Positions 6,317-7,435 of a stretch of 7,435 nucleotides of DNA are shown here, piece after piece. Source of the DNA: Spirochaeta sp. (lineage in GTDB: Bacteria > Spirochaetota > Spirochaetia > UBA9216). The notes beneath the pieces were generated by a model. It was given only the letters and a program-made list of their open reading frames with translations. It had not been told where the DNA came from and searched no databases. The stretch's first letter is position 1, and every line of letters starts with the position of its first letter. A program made the position numbers and the translations under genes. The stretch lies in contig DMKD01000180.1 in the NCBI GenBank assembly GCA_003454605.1, positions 1 to 7,435 of the forward strand. Direction: 5' to 3'.

Positions 6317-7435
6317 GTGTTTAGAGCTGTTCAGAAAATATTTCCTCTTTTAATTCTAATTACGATCATGTCCTGTGCCACAGACAATGACGCAGTACGG
6401 GACCTGCCTGAATATAGTGAAGCCCTGATTGAGAAGGTTAACGGGTTGTTGGATTCGGGACAGTACACCCGGGCTCTGCACCTTTGCAGGATAATAGATG
6501 ACGGCAGAATTTCAGGTATCGAGAAGAAGGCGTTTACAGGCCTTGAGACAGATTATCACAAAGCTGTTGATGAACAGCGGTATCTCGAAGCGGCGCAGTA
6601 TCTGAAATCACTCACTGCAGCAGGATGGGAAACTGAAGACAGTCTGTCGGATATTTATATGTCTTATGTAATGAACGAGATAGATGAAAATGCTGTCACA
6701 CCTGCATTGGCCCTGTTCCAACAGAAAATAATAAGACGGGAAGCTGAAATAAGCGCTGTTGATGAGCAGCTTGAAAAGCTTTTTACTGCTGCTGTTGAAA
6801 ATAAGAACAGGGTGGTCCTGCAGTATCTTCTTGAGACATATCCGGATTTTTCTAACGAAAGGGTAGAGGCAATTTCTGCCTTAACTGAATACACTCCTGA
6901 AAAGGCTGAAATGATAAGCGGGACCGTTACCATATGGGTTGACCGCGGAATCAGAATAGAGAAGGGCGTAGGATATCCGGACCGTGTCATCGGGAGCGGT
7001 TTTTACATCGACAGCCGCGGTTATATTTTGACAAATTATCACGTGATATCCAGTGAGGTTGATACTGAATATGAAGGTTTTTCACGGCTCTACATCAAGT
7101 ATGACAAGAATGAAGAGAAAATACCTGCATCAGTTGTAGGTTGGGATGCATCCCTGGATATAGCATTGATCAAGGTTGCCTACACGCCTGAATATATATA
7201 CAGTTTTCCTGAAATAAGAGAGTTCAAACCAGGTGAGAAGATCTATGCAATAGGATCTCCGGGCGGTCTGGACAAAACAATTACCTCCGGAATAATCTCA
7301 GCATCAGGTGACAGACGACTGCTTCCGCTTGGCGACACAATACAGGTTGATGTTCCCATAAACAGCGGAAACAGCGGCGGCCCGGTTGTTGATAATGACG
7401 GGAACCTTGTAGGCGTCGTATTTGCAGGAATTGAG
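6317..7435 (+). CDS. Lipoprotein trypsin-like serine protease, HtrA/DegP-like (partial, 3' end cut)
   Basis: The frame is open from GTG 6317 to the window end, giving 373 visible residues. The N-terminus has a basic start, a hydrophobic core (FPLLILITI) and a lipobox-like IMSC with Cys20, so a membrane-anchored lipoprotein is likely; lipoboxes in spirochaetes are relaxed. Residues about 25-195 appear mostly helical, with a TPR-like GQYTRA at 48-53. From about 197 a chymotrypsin-fold S1C domain follows. It has His242 in TNYHVI, Asp281 in DASLDIALIKV and Ser353 in GNSGGPV, the complete catalytic triad in family order, plus AIGSPGGLDKTITSGIIS. HtrA proteases degrade or refold damaged envelope proteins. 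Whether a PDZ domain follows cannot be seen. The gene starts 3 bases after the upstream stop with its ribosome binding site inside that gene, so co-expression is likely. Confidence 0.93.
   Translation, partial: MFRAVQKIFPLLILITIMSCATDNDAVRDLPEYSEALIEKVNGLLDSGQYTRALHLCRIIDDGRISGIEKKAFTGLETDYHKAVDEQRYLEAAQYLKSLTAAGWETEDSLSDIYMSYVMNEIDENAVTPALALFQQKIIRREAEISAVDEQLEKLFTAAVENKNRVVLQYLLETYPDFSNERVEAISALTEYTPEKAEMISGTVTIWVDRGIRIEKGVGYPDRVIGSGFYIDSRGYILTNYHVISSEVDTEYEGFSRLYIKYDKNEEKIPASVVGWDASLDIALIKVAYTPEYIYSFPEIREFKPGEKIYAIGSPGGLDKTITSGIISASGDRRLLPLGDTIQVDVPINSGNSGGPVVDNDGNLVGVVFAGIE

Noticed and set aside
6664..6990. Minus-strand open frame of 108 codons
   Set aside because: It is antisense to the continuous protease reading frame from 6317, and its composition looks like a shadow of that frame.

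Overview
The window looks like the chromosome of a spirochaete. The basis is gene order: rplY (CTC-type ribosomal protein L25), pth, tilS, ftsH, all on the + strand with little or no spacing. This is the order I recall for the Borrelia burgdorferi block around spoVG-rplY-pth-tilS-ftsH, with similar arrangements in treponemes. Moderate base composition, GTG/CTG-type start codons and a spirochaete-style relaxed lipobox also fit. No species can be named from the sequence alone, and no database search was possible.

Layout. Bases 1-72 are a tRNA-Gln(TTG) missing only its first base at the window edge. Bases 116-4582 form a tightly packed housekeeping block. rplY encodes a 5S rRNA-binding ribosomal protein with an acidic tail. 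pth encodes peptidyl-tRNA hydrolase, whose start lies inside the end of rplY. tilS encodes tRNA-Ile lysidine synthetase and overlaps pth. ftsH encodes the membrane AAA+ zinc protease; its GTG start and ribosome binding site lie inside the end of tilS. The block closes with a strong intrinsic terminator at 4607-4642.

Bases 4643-6313 encode an unrecognised secreted protein with an N-terminal TPR-like helical region and six EF-hand-loop-like DxNxDGxxD repeats. Its ATG directly follows the terminator U-tract. Bases 6317-7435 are the 5' part of a gene for a probable lipoprotein with a helical N-terminal region and an HtrA/DegP-like serine protease domain with an intact His-Asp-Ser triad. It runs off the end of the window.

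How the genes fit together. The first half serves translation: tRNA, ribosome assembly, peptidyl-tRNA recycling and decoding of AUA codons. ftsH adds inner-membrane proteolysis. The last two genes are exported and may act in envelope protein quality control, but that link is inferred from position only. I see no mobile element, CRISPR array or phage gene. The points most worth a second look are the terminator/ribosome-binding-site/start fusion at 4607-4645, the repeat protein, and the pth start embedded in the rplY tail repeats.
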